NCBI RefSeq assembly: GCF_030253575.1
Contig: NC_080563.1
Coordinates: 34,023,001 to 34,087,000 of the forward strand
Length of the DNA stretch: 64,000 nucleotides
Source: Rhododendron vialii
Taxonomy: Eukaryota > Streptophyta > Magnoliopsida > Ericales > Ericaceae
Direction: 5' to 3'
Below are positions 10,216 to 21,838 of this stretch, one piece after another (the stretch's first letter is position 1; each line of letters begins with the position of its first letter). The notes beneath the pieces are model-generated. The model saw only the letters and a list, made by a program, of their open reading frames with translations, searched no databases and had not been told where the DNA came from. The position numbers and the translations under genes were made by a program.

Positions 10216-13200
10216 GGATCTGGATCCTCTTCACATGTTTTCCTCCCCACATCTACCCCATCTTTTCACCACAACATGACACCTCATTAATGAATTCAAC
10301 CGACGGCCAAGATTAGATCTCAGCCCCAACTTTAATAAAACGGCGTCGTTCCTTTACTCTCTCCTAACACAGCTAACGTTTTCTCCTTTCTCCGTTTTCT
10401 TCTATGTTTTCCCATCTCTTTCCCTGTCACTTCAACTTTCATCCCCTCTCTCTCTCACTCTCTCTCTCTGGACTGTAAGTATTCGATTCACCTTCAACTA
10501 TAATATTTTGATTTTGCATCTCTTTATTTATGTAGTGATGACTGATGAATACCAAAAACCACAATCAAAAACCTAATTTGATTTTGCATCTCTCTATGTG
10601 AAGTACAAAAAATCCAAATCCATATGGACAGTACCAAAAACCACTATCGAATGAAATCACAGTACAAACAGAACCCTAATTTTACAGAACAAACACAAAT
10701 CAAAACAAAATTTAATGAAGAGTCGGGAGAGGCCAAAATCACCGGAGGGATTGCATGGGGGCAGGGGCTGTGTTTCTTCTCTTTTGGGGATGACGATGGT
10801 GGTTTTTATTTTTGGGAGAATTTTACATAAATCCACTATAGCAGTTTCCAAACCCATCTAGTCCATTTCTAAGTTTTATAACCCCTTAAGTCCACTAGCC
10901 TATTATTAGGGATGAAATGAACCCGGCAAGACCAATATACCCCTGATTTTAAAAAACATTTTGCCCCGTCTCATCCATTTCAAAATTCTTTCAATTCAAA
11001 AAATTATAAAACCCCAACACCCCCCCAGGGCCCAGTTCCCAACCAGTCGGTTCGTCTTCAAACACTTGATCGACGAGAAGCACTCGATTGCCGTCACTGT
11101 CCTCAAGCATTCAAATACCGGCGTCGTCTTCGTCATCGTCGTCAAGCACTCGATTGTCGTCGTCACTCCAACAACGAGATCAACAAACGAAAAACAAAGA
11201 TCAACCCACGTCCCAGACTTCCTCCGTCGTCGATCCTTGACCTAGCCCAAGGTACGATCGTTGCAAATATCCGTCGTCGATCGTCGCCTTTCGTTGCCGT
11301 TCGTCGCCCTAATTACAGTCGGTGGTTCTTCTCCGTTGGTCGCCCCTTCTAGTCGCCGTTCTTCGCCCTCATTTTGCCGTCAGATCCGACGACGCAATCG
11401 ATACACTAGGTATGTTTCCATTCGTATATATGGTTATATATGGTTAATTTAAGTTAGGGTTTTGTAGTGCGAGAATCTATATTGTTATAGCATGAATTAA
11501 ATGTTTTTTGGATAAGTGTTTGTTTGATTCCTTGTTCAAACAAGTTATTTACCTTATGTTTGAGGATTTTGTACAGAGCATCCTGGCGAAAATATATGAA
11601 TGCTTTATGTTTATGTTTATGTTTGAGCAGTCCTATTTATATGGTTGTATAACTGGTCTGGCTAAGTTAATGGTTAAGAAGTGATATGTTTATGAATGGT
11701 TTATGTTTATGTATATGTTTGAGGAGTCCAGTTTCCACCTTATGTGTTTCTATTCATATGTATGATTATATAACTGAATTGGCTAAGTTAAGTTACGGTT
11801 TTGGTTGCGATTATACATGGTTATATCAATATCTGATCAGTCCAATTTATGTTTCTATTCGTATATATATGGTTATATAAATGGTTTGGCCAAGTAATGT
11901 TATGGTTTTGATTGCGAGTACATATGGTTATATCAATGTTGCCTATATATTCGGATCAATGTTTTGGCTAAGTTAATTTAGGGTTTTGATTGTGAGTAGA
12001 TATGGTTTTATCAAACTCTGATACCCTGCTCTGAGTAGTTTATGTTTCTCATCGTATATATGGTTATATGATGATATGCGAACCCAAATGGTTATATATG
12101 ATTAAAAGTTCTTAGAAAACTGTGTTTATATATGGTTATATCAATGTTGGTTATATACTAATTTTGTTAAAGGCTGCGAGTGTAAAATGTGTGTGAATAG
12201 ACTTGTTATTATTTGTGCAGTTGTTCAATGGGTGAAGAGTATTAAGTTACCTGTGAAGTCGACTGTGAAGAAGGCGACGTCGATGAAGGGAAAGAAGTTA
12301 CGAGATCTCCTCTTTTTCTTTTTTTAGAGTTAGAAAGGACAAAATCTCATGTATAACATTATAAGATTATATGTTTATTTTTTGTCACATGTGTTACGTT
12401 TATTTTTTGTGTATTATTGTTACTAGAAGCAAGTCATTGAGGCCGCTGCGTGGACCAATTCAATAAAGTGAAAATATAATATTATATGAGAGTTTTTGTG
12501 TAACGAAACTCAAAAAAAATTCAACAAAGCAGTTGAGATCAAGATGAAATCATGCCAACATAGCTAACATATTTGATCATTTATCAACTTTTAGACTCAA
12601 TTACATACCAATAACATTCACATATAATCTGTTGTAAAGAGTACCACTCTGTCATATGTTTTCTATACATATAACGTTATATGGTCTCTATACCTACATG
12701 GTCATATATTGACTTATGCATTCAAATACACAACAGAATCCCATTTAACATTGTTATATGAGGCCTGGTCAAACTTTCATTTTTTCTAATGAATGAGTAT
12801 CTAACGTTAAATATATGTTTCTGTCATGTGTATCTCTTGAAAAATGAACATATGACATTATATAACGTTAAACCTAAACAACCAAAATCATTTTAGGTTT
12901 GCATCCTTAACATCGTTATATGTGATCTTCTGTCATGAGTGGATGAGTATATAATGTTAAATGCAAGCTGATGAATGAGTATAACTTAAAATGTAAGTAT
13001 CTCACGTTAAATGTGAACTGATGAACGAGTATATAACGTTATATATGTACAATAACGTTATATACAGTGTATCAGAAAAGGATAATCTTCTGCCACTCTA
13101 TTCCAACGTAACTGCCGAGATTTCAAACATAGAACGGATAATGGGCTAAAAGTATGGAATTTGAATGGAAAGGGTAATTTTGTCAGGTACTATTTCCCTT

Positions 13201-13552
13201 TTTAAATGTAGTGGACTTTATGCCTTATCAAAAACATATTAGTAGATCTAGTGGGTTAGAAACTTGATCAATGGACCTAGTGGGTTAGAAACATGCTATA
13301 GTGGACCCTAGGCCAATTATTTATTTTTCCCCCCCCCCAAATTCTGGACAGTGAGAACAAACGGAGAGGAAGTAGAAAATGTTAGCTGTGTTAGGAGATA
13401 GCAAAAGGAACGACACCTTTTTATTAAAGTTGAGGTTGAGATCTAATCTTGGCCGTCGGTTGAATTCATTAATGAGGTGTCATGTTGTGGTGAAAAGATG
13501 AGGTAGATGTGGGGAGGAAAACATGTGGAGAGGATCCGGATCCGTTCGCGAG
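10216..13552. mobile_element. large inverted-repeat element with a nested inner element
   Basis: The outer arms 10216-10420 and 13360-13552 are reverse complements over about 190 bp. They share GGATCCTCTTCACATGTTTT-type ends, the segment CACCACAACATGACACCTCA and ACACAGCTAAC. Inside them a second pair of termini faces inward at about 10815 and 13335 (shared CCACTATAGCA and AAACCCA.CTAGTCCAT). No complete transposase frame was found. The structure is that of a non-autonomous DNA element, possibly Mutator-like because of the long arms, nested in or sharing ends with another. Confidence 0.65.
11410..13070 (+). repeat. arrays of TATATGGTTATAT and ATAACGTTATAT motifs inside the inverted-repeat element
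   Basis: The left half (about 11420-12150) contains many irregularly spaced copies of TATATGGTTATA. The right half (about 12660-13065) contains repeated palindromic ATAACGTTATAT and AACGTTA. Such biased sub-terminal motif clusters resemble transposase-binding repeats of non-autonomous DNA elements. This role is inference. Confidence 0.5.
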
Positions 13553-13559
13553 CGGCTCG

Positions 13560-13682
13560 AGAACGGCTCGACTCAGTTCGGTTCGTGATAAAAACGAACG
13601 AGCTCGAGCTTGGTATCTTGGCTCGATTTGTAAGCGAGCCGAGCTCAAGCTTGCCAAAGCTCGGCTTGAAGTGGCTCGCGAG
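13560..13682 (+). repeat. GAGCTCGAGCTTG-type low-complexity repeat
   Basis: A GC-rich degenerate repeat of GAGC/GCTCG units. Overlapping open frames on both strands arise from its composition, not from genes. A relative lies at 16447-16615. Confidence 0.55.
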
Positions 13683-13698
13683 ATATACACACACAAAA

Positions 13699-14065
13699 CT
13701 TCTTATAAGGGCGTCCTTACCGTATTAAAGTGAGGACGCCCCATTCCTGACCAATTTGCAATGATCCGAGCAGGCTCAATGTATTCAGAATGTGATTTCA
13801 AGGGTATTTGCGAGAAATCAACAAAAAAAAGGGATTGGAAAGGGCTTCATCTGAGCAGTTTTTGTTTATTTTTTATCAAACGGTTCAAATAAAAACGCTT
13901 AGATGAAGCCCTTCCCGATTTTTTTTTTTTTGCTGATTTCTCATGAGTACTCTTAAAATCACGTTCTGAACACATTGAGCGGCTTGGATCATCAAAATTT
14001 GGTCAGGAAAGGGGAGAAAAAGGGACGTCCGCACTTTAATACGGTAAAAGCGCCTTTATAAGAAG
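13699..14065. mobile_element. hairpin MITE 1
   Basis: Nearly the whole 367 bp folds on itself. The ends are CTTCTTATAAGGGCG and, reverse-complemented, CTTCTTATAAAGGCG. Both arms carry ACCGTATTAAAGTG and TTCCTGACC. The interior contains TTGATCC.AGC..GCTCAATGT-type segments shared with hairpin MITE 2. Confidence 0.85.
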
Positions 14066-14072
14066 CTAACTC

Positions 14073-14158
<86 letters not shown>
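14073..14158 (+). repeat. (TG)n(TA)n microsatellite
   Basis: About 10 TG dinucleotides followed by about 33 TA dinucleotides, lying between two related hairpin MITEs. It produces spurious repetitive open frames on both strands. Confidence 0.97.
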
Positions 14159-14161
<3 letters not shown>

Positions 14162-14163
<2 letters not shown>

Positions 14164-14530
14164 CAGTCCGATTTCTATCCACACCTCTTCCGTCTGCACC
14201 CGTCCGCACCTCCCATTTCCTGATCGAATTTCGATGATCCGAGCCACTCAATGTGTTTAGAACGTAATTTTAAAAGTACTCGCAAGAAATCTGCAAAAAA
14301 GAAACATCGGGAAGGGCTTGATTTAAGCAGTTTTTTATTGAACCGTTCAATAAAATACAAACAAAAACTGTTCGGATGAAACCCTTCAAAATCATTTTTT
14401 TTGTCGATTTCTCGTGGGTACCTTTAAAATCATATTCTGATCACATTGAACGGCTTGAATCATCGAAATTCGATCGCAAAACAGGAGGTGTGTATGGGAA
14501 GGGGTGTGGACTTAATCCGAACTGTATATA
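14162..14530. mobile_element. hairpin MITE 2, related to MITE 1
   Basis: Arms 14162-14335 and about 14360-14530 are imperfect reverse complements, sharing GATCGAATTTCGATGAT, TCAATGTG and AAGGGTTTCATCCGAACAG-type segments. The interior motifs match hairpin MITE 1, so the two are probably members of one family inserted side by side, separated by the microsatellite. Confidence 0.75.
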
Positions 14531-14532
14531 TA

Positions 14533-14894
14533 GGGATTTTTTGGCTAAAAAAGCCAAGTGGCTTATTTTTTTGTCCTTATTCAAATTTTTTTCGCATTTG
14601 TTGGTTTTTCGTCAATTTTTTTGAGATTATTGTTTCGTCATGACAAGAGGGATCTAAAAAGTAAACAATTACGATCGAAACCTAATTTTTTTGAATAAAG
14701 AAAAAAATAAGCCAATTTTTTCGTCTTTATTAAAAAAAATTGGATTTCAATCGTAATTTTTTATTTTTTAGATTCCCCTCGTCAAGACAAAACAATAATC
14801 CCCAAAAAAATTGAAGAAAACCTAAAAATGCGAATTTTTTTTTTGAATAAAAACAATAAAATAAGTTATTTGGCTTATTTAGCCGAACAACCCC
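14533..14894. mobile_element. hairpin MITE 3
   Basis: Ends GGGATTTTTTGGCTAAAAAAGCC and, reverse-complemented, GGGGTTGTTCGGCTAAATAAGCC. The arms continue through CTTATTTT.TTGT..TTATTC. A centre of symmetry lies near 14710 with two mirrored AT-rich blocks. Different family from MITEs 1 and 2. Non-coding. Confidence 0.8.
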
Positions 14895-15126
14895 ATAATA
14901 TATGTGTGTGTAATTATTTATGAATACGTGGTGTGGATTCACTATTCATACCGCCTTTAAACTGTCGTGAAAGTGCTAGTACTTAGGCATCCGCGCATGA
15001 CAACACGCGGAGCTGGAATTCTCCAACAGTTAGCTTTATGGTAGAAGGAAGGAATCCCTCTTGCAGCGCTAACTACACAGATAATAGTGCACAAATTGTG
15101 CACATATTTTATTATGGAATATATCA

Positions 15127-15385
15127 CAGGTCTCATACAAATAATTCGAATCATTTATTAAATGTGAAACATTTTTTCAATGGTCTCTGTAAAAAATCAG
15201 CTCAATATGATACCTATAGGTGTTTGATCTATTCATCTAACTTTTCTTTCAGATTTCTGAATCATAAAAAGTTAGATGATTGAATCAATCACCTATAGGT
15301 ATCGGATTGAGCTAATTTTTTGTGAAGACCCTTGAAAAAATGTTTTACATTTAATAAACGGTTTGAATCATTTGTGTGAGATCCG
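15127..15385. mobile_element. hairpin MITE 4
   Basis: Two arms of about 125 bp meet near 15258. They share TTTATTAAATGTGAAACATT, the motif GTAAAAAATCAGCTCAAT, and GATACCTATAGGTG close to the loop. The GTAAAAAAT.AGCT motif recurs in repeats near 24246, 24678 and 35637. Confidence 0.85.
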
Positions 15386-15395
15386 TGATGGTGTT

Positions 15396-16440
15396 TGCAG
15401 GAGAAATTATTGGCCCAATCAACTAGTGACAAGTGGCTATTCATTTTAGAAAAAATGGAACACGCATAGACTAAAATACATGGAATCACATAATTAAAAG
15501 AACGATGACGTTTTAATCAAATTAGTGTCGTTTTAATAGATAATGACAAAAATTGCCAGGTCTCATTTGAATGATAGCTTAGAAAATAAGCAGTTTGAAG
15601 CTTAGAGGCGCGAATAATTTAATTCAAACAAAAGGCAGTTACGATTGACATAGTCAAAGGAATTGAGACTCGAGCATATAACTGCCCACTTCCAACACGA
15701 TGATGTTATAGGCAAGTGGGGTGATGGATTAAACAGAATCACCACAGTTAAAGATCATGGAGGAAAAGTTTGAATTCAAAACCAAGATGATTTCGAAGGC
15801 AACCAGGCGAGAAAAAGAAACTATGGAGAAAACTCAAGAATTTGCCTATAAATAGAAGAAATGAAGGAAGGAAAGACCCCAGACAAATCATCAAACAAAC
15901 AGCTATGCTATGCTTGGTTTGTCTATTTAGGCTGTAGTTAAAAAAACTTAGACTTAAGTTCGAAGTAGTTAGAAGTAGTTTGTAGTAGTAATCACTTTGT
16001 AACTCATTCTATTCGTTAGTGGAAGTTTGGAGAATCAGTTGGAAAACAAGTTCGTTATGAATTGATCAAGGTATTTTGTTTGTTCTTTGGTTTATCAAGT
16101 TTCCAGTGACTCGTTGTGCTGTTCTAATACTTCTAGATAGAGAAATCCTATTCGTTGAGGTAATTGAACCGACACTACAATCGCCTGATTAAGTTTGGCT
16201 TTTTATAAGTTGAAATCTGAAAAGGATAATTACAAGTCTTTTTTGGCACGCTCGCACACAATCATATTTTGAAAGTAAGTCAAAATCTCAGCCCAAACAG
16301 ATGAACCTCACAATAAAATCTGTGCACTATTTATCTGTGTAGACAGACTTACTATCCCTTTTAAACCTGTGGTTTCTCGATGTGGGCAACGCATAACAAT
16401 AAAGTGTTGTGAGGGCCATTCCTTTGACATCTGTTGACAA
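15396..16440. other. intergenic with a promoter-like segment
   Basis: No coding frame. A strong TATA-like box (GCCTATAAATAGAAG, about 15845-15859) is followed by about 550 bp without ORFs, ending near an AATAAA-like signal (about 16398). It could be a retroelement LTR or pararetroviral promoter remnant. Nothing nearby confirms this. Confidence 0.3.
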
Positions 16441-16446
16441 GCCGTG

Positions 16447-16615
16447 AGCTAATTTCCGAGCAACAACGAGCTGAGCTTAAGCTTAAGCTTGAAAAATATC
16501 TTGCGAGTTGAGCTCGAGCTTGCATTTCTCAGCTCGTCTTGAGCTCGAGTCACTCTCAAATTATGCGAGTCAAGCTTGAACATGTTAAAATTCGATTTGG
16601 CTCGGTTCATTTGCA
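16447..16615 (-). repeat. GAGCTCGAGCTTG-type repeat, second copy
   Basis: Same degenerate GAGCTTGAGCTCGAG composition as 13560-13682. Non-coding. Confidence 0.5.
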
Positions 16616-17025
16616 ACTCTATGGTGTGTGTCTGTGTATGATATAAACAAATAATTGGACTATAGTCATTAAAGTCTGTTTCGACTTCCAAATTAGGTAG
16701 ATGTAATTGGGGTGCGTCGGCCTTTTTTTTTTCAGGAATTGATTTGCATTCTCAAAATACAAACTTCAAAAGATTTGGGTTGGTCATTGATTAATCGTAA
16801 AATCGAACCAGTCGATGCTCACCCCTCAACCTCAATAGTTCAAGGACCATGACAAAATATCAAAGTTGGGCCGAATTGAGAATAAGATGATACTTATAGG
16901 ATGCAAGGTGTAACATATACAGAAGGAAGAATGGCGTACCAAAAATGAGAGGTAAAAAATTGATTCAAAGTCAATGAACGGTCTTCTCAAATCCGTCTCC
17001 GGAGCACTCAATCGACGAACGAAGG

Positions 17026-20000
17026 ATGAGATCGGACTGTTGCGCCGTCTTGTTTTTGCTCACATCGCTCAACGTTCTTGTTCACGTAACCTTCGGTACT
17101 CTCTCTCTCTCTAGGGTTTCATTTCTTCTTGTCCAATTTTATTCTTCAACCTCCCTGTCCACACGTAGAAACAACAGTCAAGAATGCTTTTTGGATATCG
17201 TAAAGAGAACATTAACCGGTTTGCGCTTACCTAATTCGGGTTATGATTTGACCTCTTTAACGAATTCTCAAAATTGGGATTGTGCATAAGCACATGTAAG
17301 TGGGAAAGTTAACCTCTTTTTCTCTATTTCCTGTGTGCTGGTGATTTTGTAGCAAAATGCGTGTCGGAAATCTCAGGTGTCAGTGATTTGTTGATGATTT
17401 TGTGTTAATGTTTTGTATTAGCCATGGCTTATGTTTGTTTTGCTTCGACGGGCTTGTAATTATTGTCATCAGCAAATTGTAAGTCGAATGGAGGACCGCT
17501 TACTGAGTATATCTTGGGTGTAGCAGAAGTAGGTTTTTGGTTGAAACCTGTCTCTATATCCGTTTTGAAGAGCTTGATGTTGTGTTGGTGGGGGAGGGAT
17601 GAAATTGCCATATGCATGCTATAATATCATTGCATGATTTAAATCCATGATACTTGAATTTGGAAATTGGAAACTAGGGAAACTTTTGTGTTGAAAATGC
17701 TATCTTGAAGGGCACTTTGTTATGTCATTCTTTTCTTGGTAAGCAAGGTCATATGTGCTTGCTATAATATGATCACATCAGTTGAATCCATGATACTTGA
17801 ATGTGAAAATTGGAAACTAAAAGGAAACTTTCGTGAATAGAAAAATTGGAAACGAAGGAAACTTTCAAATATAAGTTTCCTTAGTTGAACAGAGTAGTAG
17901 CAGCTGTAATAGCATTAGACTCTTTTATTAGTCATTTCTAGTGTGACAAATGACAATAATGATGACTGTTGTAAGAATAAGTTAAATAGTTAATCACATA
18001 GTTACATCAGTAGTAATACTAAGGTTGGTTCGATGGAATCAACGTTGGAATGAAATGGTCATTCCATGGAATACTTATTCCCATGTTTGGTTCACCATTA
18101 AATGATGGAATGATCACTCCAAATGGAATTGCTATTCACCTTAGTAAAGGAATTGTCATTCCACTAAAAAAACTAAGGAATTGTCATTCCATTTTTTTGC
18201 CACACCAAAATTATTAGTGTCACTCCAAGATTCACTATTGCCACACCGAAAATTACTATTGCCACTCTAAAAAGTACTATTGCCGCTCCAAAATTACTAT
18301 TGCCGCTTCAAAAATTACTCTTTTCACTCAAAAAATTATTATTGCCACACCATTCCATTGTGGATGAGAATGAGAATGGCTATTCCTAAGCACAACCAAA
18401 CTTGGGAATGGAAAGGATATTCCAATCTCATTTCCTCCAATTCCATTCCAACCTCAATTACATTCCATTGTCAATTCCGTTCCACTGAACCAAACATATC
18501 CTAATAGTAAGATAATAGTACCAGTAATAGTAATATAATAGAATTAGTAATGGTAACAGTAACATGAATAGGAATAGGAATAGGAAAAAGAAAAAGAAAA
18601 AGAAAAAGAAAAGGAATAGTATTAGGAATAACTACTATATATGATCAATATTGCTGAGGAAGATTTCAAATATAAAGGCTATCCTAACCCAATCCGACTC
18701 TTTTTTGCTCAATTTTGCGTTACTTTATTGAGGGGTATGGGGTAATAATTCTAGGATATATTTGTTTTCTAGCCTTCCTGGTTTCTCATTAGTTATTGAA
18801 TTTTATCTGGCAAGTGTTTCGGTGTTCTTATGAAAACTTCCCTGTACAATCATACATTGTTGCATGAGGACACTTATTGGGTTGAAGATGTTTGTGTATC
18901 TGTACTAAGTATGCCAGATAACTGTGGCGTTGTATACTTTCTGGTTTCTCCTTCTAAGGGTGTGCTCGTTTTCCGATGGTTTACAGTAATAATCATTTTA
19001 ACACGGTCCATTGATATTTAGCATGAAACCATGTTGATGCGTGGGGGAAAATAAGATTCAAAGTAGGATTTGTTTGAGTTGCGTCCTTTAGTGAACTTCG
19101 ATTTAGAAGATTAAGAGTTATGAGTTTTAACCTCTATTTTGGAGCTAAATTCAGCAGAGTCAAGTTCCACAGATAGCTTCGTCGACTAAGAAAGTGTACA
19201 ATGGTTGATGTACTAGTTGTTTTATTACGGAATATAGTCGCGATAATCAATCTTTTATTATCTTTTATGAGTAGATTTCGTTGGTCATTGCTTGTGCAAA
19301 TGAGATGTGTGGAATGTATATAAATGCAGGAAAATCTGATGGAGTGTGTATCTCTCCCGGTGGCCGCTTTCCCCCATTTGCAAATCAAGGAAAACCTCCA
19401 AGAAAAGCAACCAAGGGACCCAAAGATTTGACGCTTTGCAGGGTATTCAGCAAAAAGACATGCTGTGATGTAACCCAGACGCATCCGGCTTTGTTATCCA
19501 TTAGGAGGTTGGCTTTAACTGGGGAAGCTAGCCAGGAGTGCTTGCAGCTGTGGGAATTGTTGGAGTGTTCTATTTGTGATCCCGGTGTTGGTGTACAGCT
19601 GGGACCTCCTGTAATATGTGACACTCTTTGTGATAGAGTGTACAAGGCCTGCTCTAACGCATACTACTCCATGGATGCAAAGACACAGGTGCGTAGTACT
19701 GTAATACGGAATTTATGGATACTGTATGCCCTATTTGGATGATTGGAATGGAAGACAAGGAATGGGATTCTAGTTGCATCTCATTGGTAGCAAGCACAAT
19801 GCAAATGTTATTCAAGTGTCCATTATAGAAATGTGGAAATTGGGTCCCCAATCGCCAGTGTTCTAAATGGTGGTCGGCGCTAGTCGGGCGGCGACCCGCC
19901 GCAAAGCGCCTAGGTGCCGCCGAGCGATTCGGCATTTTTTTTCAAATTTTTTTTTTATAAATATTTTTAAGGCAATCAAGCCCCGCCAAGACGGCTGCCT

Positions 20001-21838
20001 AGCTCCGCCAAATCTCCCTTAGCCGCCAAGTTCTGCCAAGACGGCCGCCAAGCTCCGCCAAATCTCCCTATCTGCCGAACGAGCCTGAAGGATTGTGAGA
20101 GGCTCCCGTGGGGAATCGTGGAAACAAAATTCCAGCATGTTTTTATATCAATAACTCTAGTGTCTGAGCCAGCTTACGCGCACCTCGACTAATCGTCATT
20201 CGAATTGCCTACCTATAATAACTTGTTTTGGTCAACCCAAATCTAGGAATGAAAGTCATCCAGAGTATATCTGCAGAGTGGATTAATTGCCATGGAGAAC
20301 CGCAGTCCAGTTGGTACATCTGCAGTGTGGCTTAATTATGCCATCTGATGTACTGGTAACATACTTCTAGAGTGAAACTTATCTCTGGACTCTGATGTTG
20401 AAGGACATGATTGTTAGTAATGGATATCCTGTCAGGGTCATCCAAGAAAAGACCTCTAAGGTGGGCTAAAAAATGAGTTATGCAAGTCTCTAGCCAATCT
20501 TGGATTGGAAGTCGGATTGTCTCCTCGTCATCAAACATGATCCTATTGTCATACCCCATGTGTTTTTTCCTTTACTGTGTCAATTGCATTCCTGGATGCT
20601 ATGTGTATTCTCTCGATCAGAGGCTTTTATGTTTTCTGTTGAATCTAATAGTTTCATTGACAGTTCCCGACAATTTCCATTTTCCATGATTGCACGTAAT
20701 ACTAGGTTCTTGCGCCTTGTGGAGTAGGCGACTTTGTTTGTGGTAGAGCCTCTGAATGGACCTCAAATGGCACAGAGCTCTGCTGGGCTGCAGGTTTTTC
20801 TGTTAAGCCATCTAATGATATTGAAGAAACATCTTGCTATGGTGGAAAGGCTAGTCTAGATTCTATTGCTGATTCGTGGCGGGCTTCTAAATCTGGGGAA
20901 CCACAGAATGCTGAGAGCTCTGGAGTGTGGAAAGATTTCCAGCAATGGGCGAGGGAAATGCCTTTTAGTGAAAGAGTTTGTTGGGCAGTGGGAGGAATGG
21001 TTCTTACTGCGGGGCTTTTCTTCACAAGGTTAGATTACTATCTTGTCGGTGGTTATGAATGTTTTCATTGCAGCGTTTTCCCTCATGCTTAGATTCATAT
21101 TTCACATACTATTCCTCTGATCCTTTCTTTGTCATTTCAAAGTCTTCAATTGTAGAAAGTACTTATTTGGTGGTGCTTGCATAATTTTCTAAACCTAAAA
21201 GCTCCACTTATAATTTCGTACAGGTCTGTTGGTATTTTAAAATTAGAGGGGATTGGTGTTTTAGCCGACCCCAAGTGATTGGGACATAAGGCTTGGCTTG
21301 GTTTGGTTTAGGGGATTTGGTGTTGCTTCTTGAGATAGAGACGTTTTTGGCACACTCGATGTGTTCATAGTTACGCGGCTTACGCATCTGCTGGTGTCTT
21401 AAATGAAACTGTTACTAATCTTCCAACACTAAAGACAATTGTGTTTCTTATTTTCTATCTACGTGACTGCTTGAGAAATAATGTAGCTTATCATGACTTC
21501 TATTTCTCACTTTGCCTTTCTTAGTTTAATGCAGACAAGGTACACAATAAAGAATTATGTGTTCACTTTAAGTATTCTACTTCAATCCCTCTTCCGCTGC
21601 CTCTTAATTCTCTGCATATGCAGTTTTCCCGAAAGATACTCTAGTTGGGCAAAGACTGAGTGAACCTTATAATGTTGCATATTTGGCATATGTTACTTAC
21701 TCTAAATCTTTTGGTACATGCAGTAGAAGGAAGAGCCATAATCAGCGCCAGAAGCAGGCAGCTATTCAACGCACTGCTAGGAAACTCGAATCGAAGGTTA
21801 GTCAAAAGTCTCCTGTTATTCGAGGAAATAGAAAGTGA
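17026..21838 (+). CDS. folate-receptor-like Cys-rich single-pass membrane protein
   Basis: Four exons in consistent phase: 17026-17095, 19330-19688, 20706-21028 and 21724-21838, giving 288 residues. Exon 1 encodes a hydrophobic signal peptide (VLFLLTSLNVLVHVTF). Exons 2 and 3 form a Cys-rich ectodomain with CCDVTQTHP, CLQLWELLECSICDP, GPPVICDTLCDRVYKAC, FVCGRASEWTSNGTELC and GFSVKP, the cysteine layout of folate-receptor/riboflavin-binding-like (Folate_rec) domains. One predicted transmembrane helix (VCWAVGGMVLTAGLFFT, about residues 232-250) precedes a basic 38-residue cytosolic tail (RRKSHNQRQKQ...). Plants have a conserved but functionally uncharacterised gene of this type; ligand binding is not shown here. 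Intron 1 holds a Harbinger/Tourist MITE. The last exon reads through a possible donor at about 21797 to TGA. Structure firm, function name tentative. Confidence 0.72.
18023..18501. mobile_element. PIF/Harbinger (Tourist-like) MITE in intron 1
   Basis: A 479-bp element flanked by TAA on both sides (18020-18022 and 18502-18504). The ends are imperfect inverted repeats GGTTGGTTCGATGGAAT and, reverse-complemented, GGATATGTTTGGTTCAGTGGAA. The interior is rich in GGAATGG/CCATTCC units. The 3-bp TAA duplication supports PIF/Harbinger. Confidence 0.8.
18563..18618 (+). repeat. GGAATA / AAAAAG microsatellite
   Basis: Three GGAATA-type units followed by about five AAAAAG units. It follows an imperfect trinucleotide stretch (AGTAAT/AATAGT) from about 18505. 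Confidence 0.85.
19860..20100 (+). repeat. dispersed CTAGGCGC/CCGCCAAG repeat in intron 2
   Basis: GC-rich segment with repeated CGCCAAG, CTAGGTGCCGCC and CCGCCAAGACGGC units. It resembles the GCCTAGGCG-type repeat at 60150-60310. Non-coding, and intronic in the folate-receptor-like gene. Confidence 0.4.

Noticed and set aside
13443..13733. Four overlapping Arg/Ser-rich open frames
   Set aside because: Product of the GAGCTCGAG low-complexity repeat and an inverted-repeat arm, with no conserved protein features.
14056..14260. Repetitive YIYIYI/HTHTHT open frames
   Set aside because: Translation of the (TG)n(TA)n microsatellite on both strands.
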